This document shows, in pieces, positions 6,103 to 6,167 of a stretch of 6,167 nucleotides of DNA. The stretch comes from CAYYWV01 sp964475385 (GTDB lineage Bacteria > Pseudomonadota > Alphaproteobacteria > JAAXGF01), in assembly GCA_964475385.1 (NCBI GenBank), contig CAYYWV010000130.1, forward strand, positions 1 through 6,167, written 5' to 3'. The notes beneath the pieces were generated by a model. That model was not told the origin of the DNA. It ran no database searches and saw nothing but the letters and a program-made list of their open reading frames with translations. The number at the start of each line of letters is the position of its first letter. Position 1 is the stretch's first letter. Both the position numbers and the translations under genes were made by a program.

Positions 6103-6167
6103 CTAGCTCTCCTTGGCGTCCTTGCCGCCGGTTTTCTTAGCCGCGGCCTTCTTGGCCTCGGTCTTCT
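6103..6167 (-). CDS. rplU: 50S ribosomal protein L21 (bL21), C-terminal end only
   Basis: Only the last 20 codons and the TAG stop are in the window; the gene starts beyond the right edge. The visible peptide is a Lys/Ala-rich tail (KTEAKKAAAKKTGG then KDAKES), which fits the basic low-complexity C-terminal extension often found on alphaproteobacterial L21. The tail alone is not diagnostic. The identification rests mainly on position: rplU directly precedes rpmA in most bacteria, and here the stop is two bases before the rpmA start. L21 is a structural protein of the large ribosomal subunit. The end of this reading frame also carries the rpmA ribosome binding site, so the two genes are very probably co-transcribed and translationally coupled. 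Confidence 0.8.
   Translation of the reverse strand, partial: KTEAKKAAAKKTGGKDAKES
6109..6114 (-). promoter_or_regulatory. Ribosome binding site of rpmA, inside rplU
   Basis: AAGGAG lies 8 bases before the rpmA ATG and inside the last codons of rplU. It is one of the strongest Shine-Dalgarno matches in the window and fixes the rpmA start. Confidence 0.8.

Noticed and set aside
1..6167. A novel multi-gene system, mobile element, CRISPR array or RNA gene
   Set aside because: Every long stretch is accounted for by eight known housekeeping genes on one strand. I saw no direct repeat array, terminal inverted repeats, integrase or transposase, and no tRNA- or rRNA-like sequence.

Overview
The window is a stretch of chromosome from a very GC-rich bacterium. 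It looks like an alphaproteobacterium, probably near Rhodospirillales. I base this on the gene order rplU-rpmA-obgE-proB-proA-nadD-rsfS-gpmI, the Lys/Ala-rich tail on L21, an Obg GTPase of 345 residues without the extra C-terminal domain, and the SPGGVHSH form of the phosphoglycerate mutase motif. All eight genes lie on the minus strand, so the region reads from right (6167) to left (1). I see no gene on the plus strand. The long plus-strand open frames are mirror images created by strong G/C bias at third codon positions. No gene-free stretch exceeds about 80 bases.

Layout in the direction of transcription: the last 20 codons plus stop of rplU (6167-6103) and the complete rpmA (6100-5843) form a ribosomal protein pair, with the rpmA ribosome binding site inside rplU. 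A 73-base gap follows. It holds a perfect 11-bp hairpin with a GCGA loop and a T run, and an upstream C tract that could pair with one arm of that hairpin. obgE (5769-4732), proB (4735-3617) and proA (3596-2307) come next, packed tightly. Then come nadD (about 2259 or 2310 to 1624) and rsfS (about 1600 to 1214). After an 81-base spacer, gpmI (1132-1) runs off the left edge with roughly three quarters of the protein visible.

Functionally this is housekeeping DNA with two themes. rplU, rpmA, obgE and rsfS concern the large ribosomal subunit: two structural proteins, an assembly GTPase and a ribosome silencing factor. proB/proA (first two steps of proline synthesis), nadD (NAD synthesis) and gpmI (glycolysis) are central metabolism.

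I found no mobile element, CRISPR array, RNA gene or new multi-gene system. The points most worth a second look are small-scale and regulatory: (1) the attenuator-like pair of mutually exclusive hairpins between rpmA and obgE; (2) rsfS, whose best-placed start codon behind a strong Shine-Dalgarno sequence is ATA; (3) stop/start overlaps of the NTGA type at successive junctions (ATGA, possible CTGA, possible TTGA); (4) an AT-rich element directly in front of gpmI; (5) the lack of rlmH between rsfS and gpmI.
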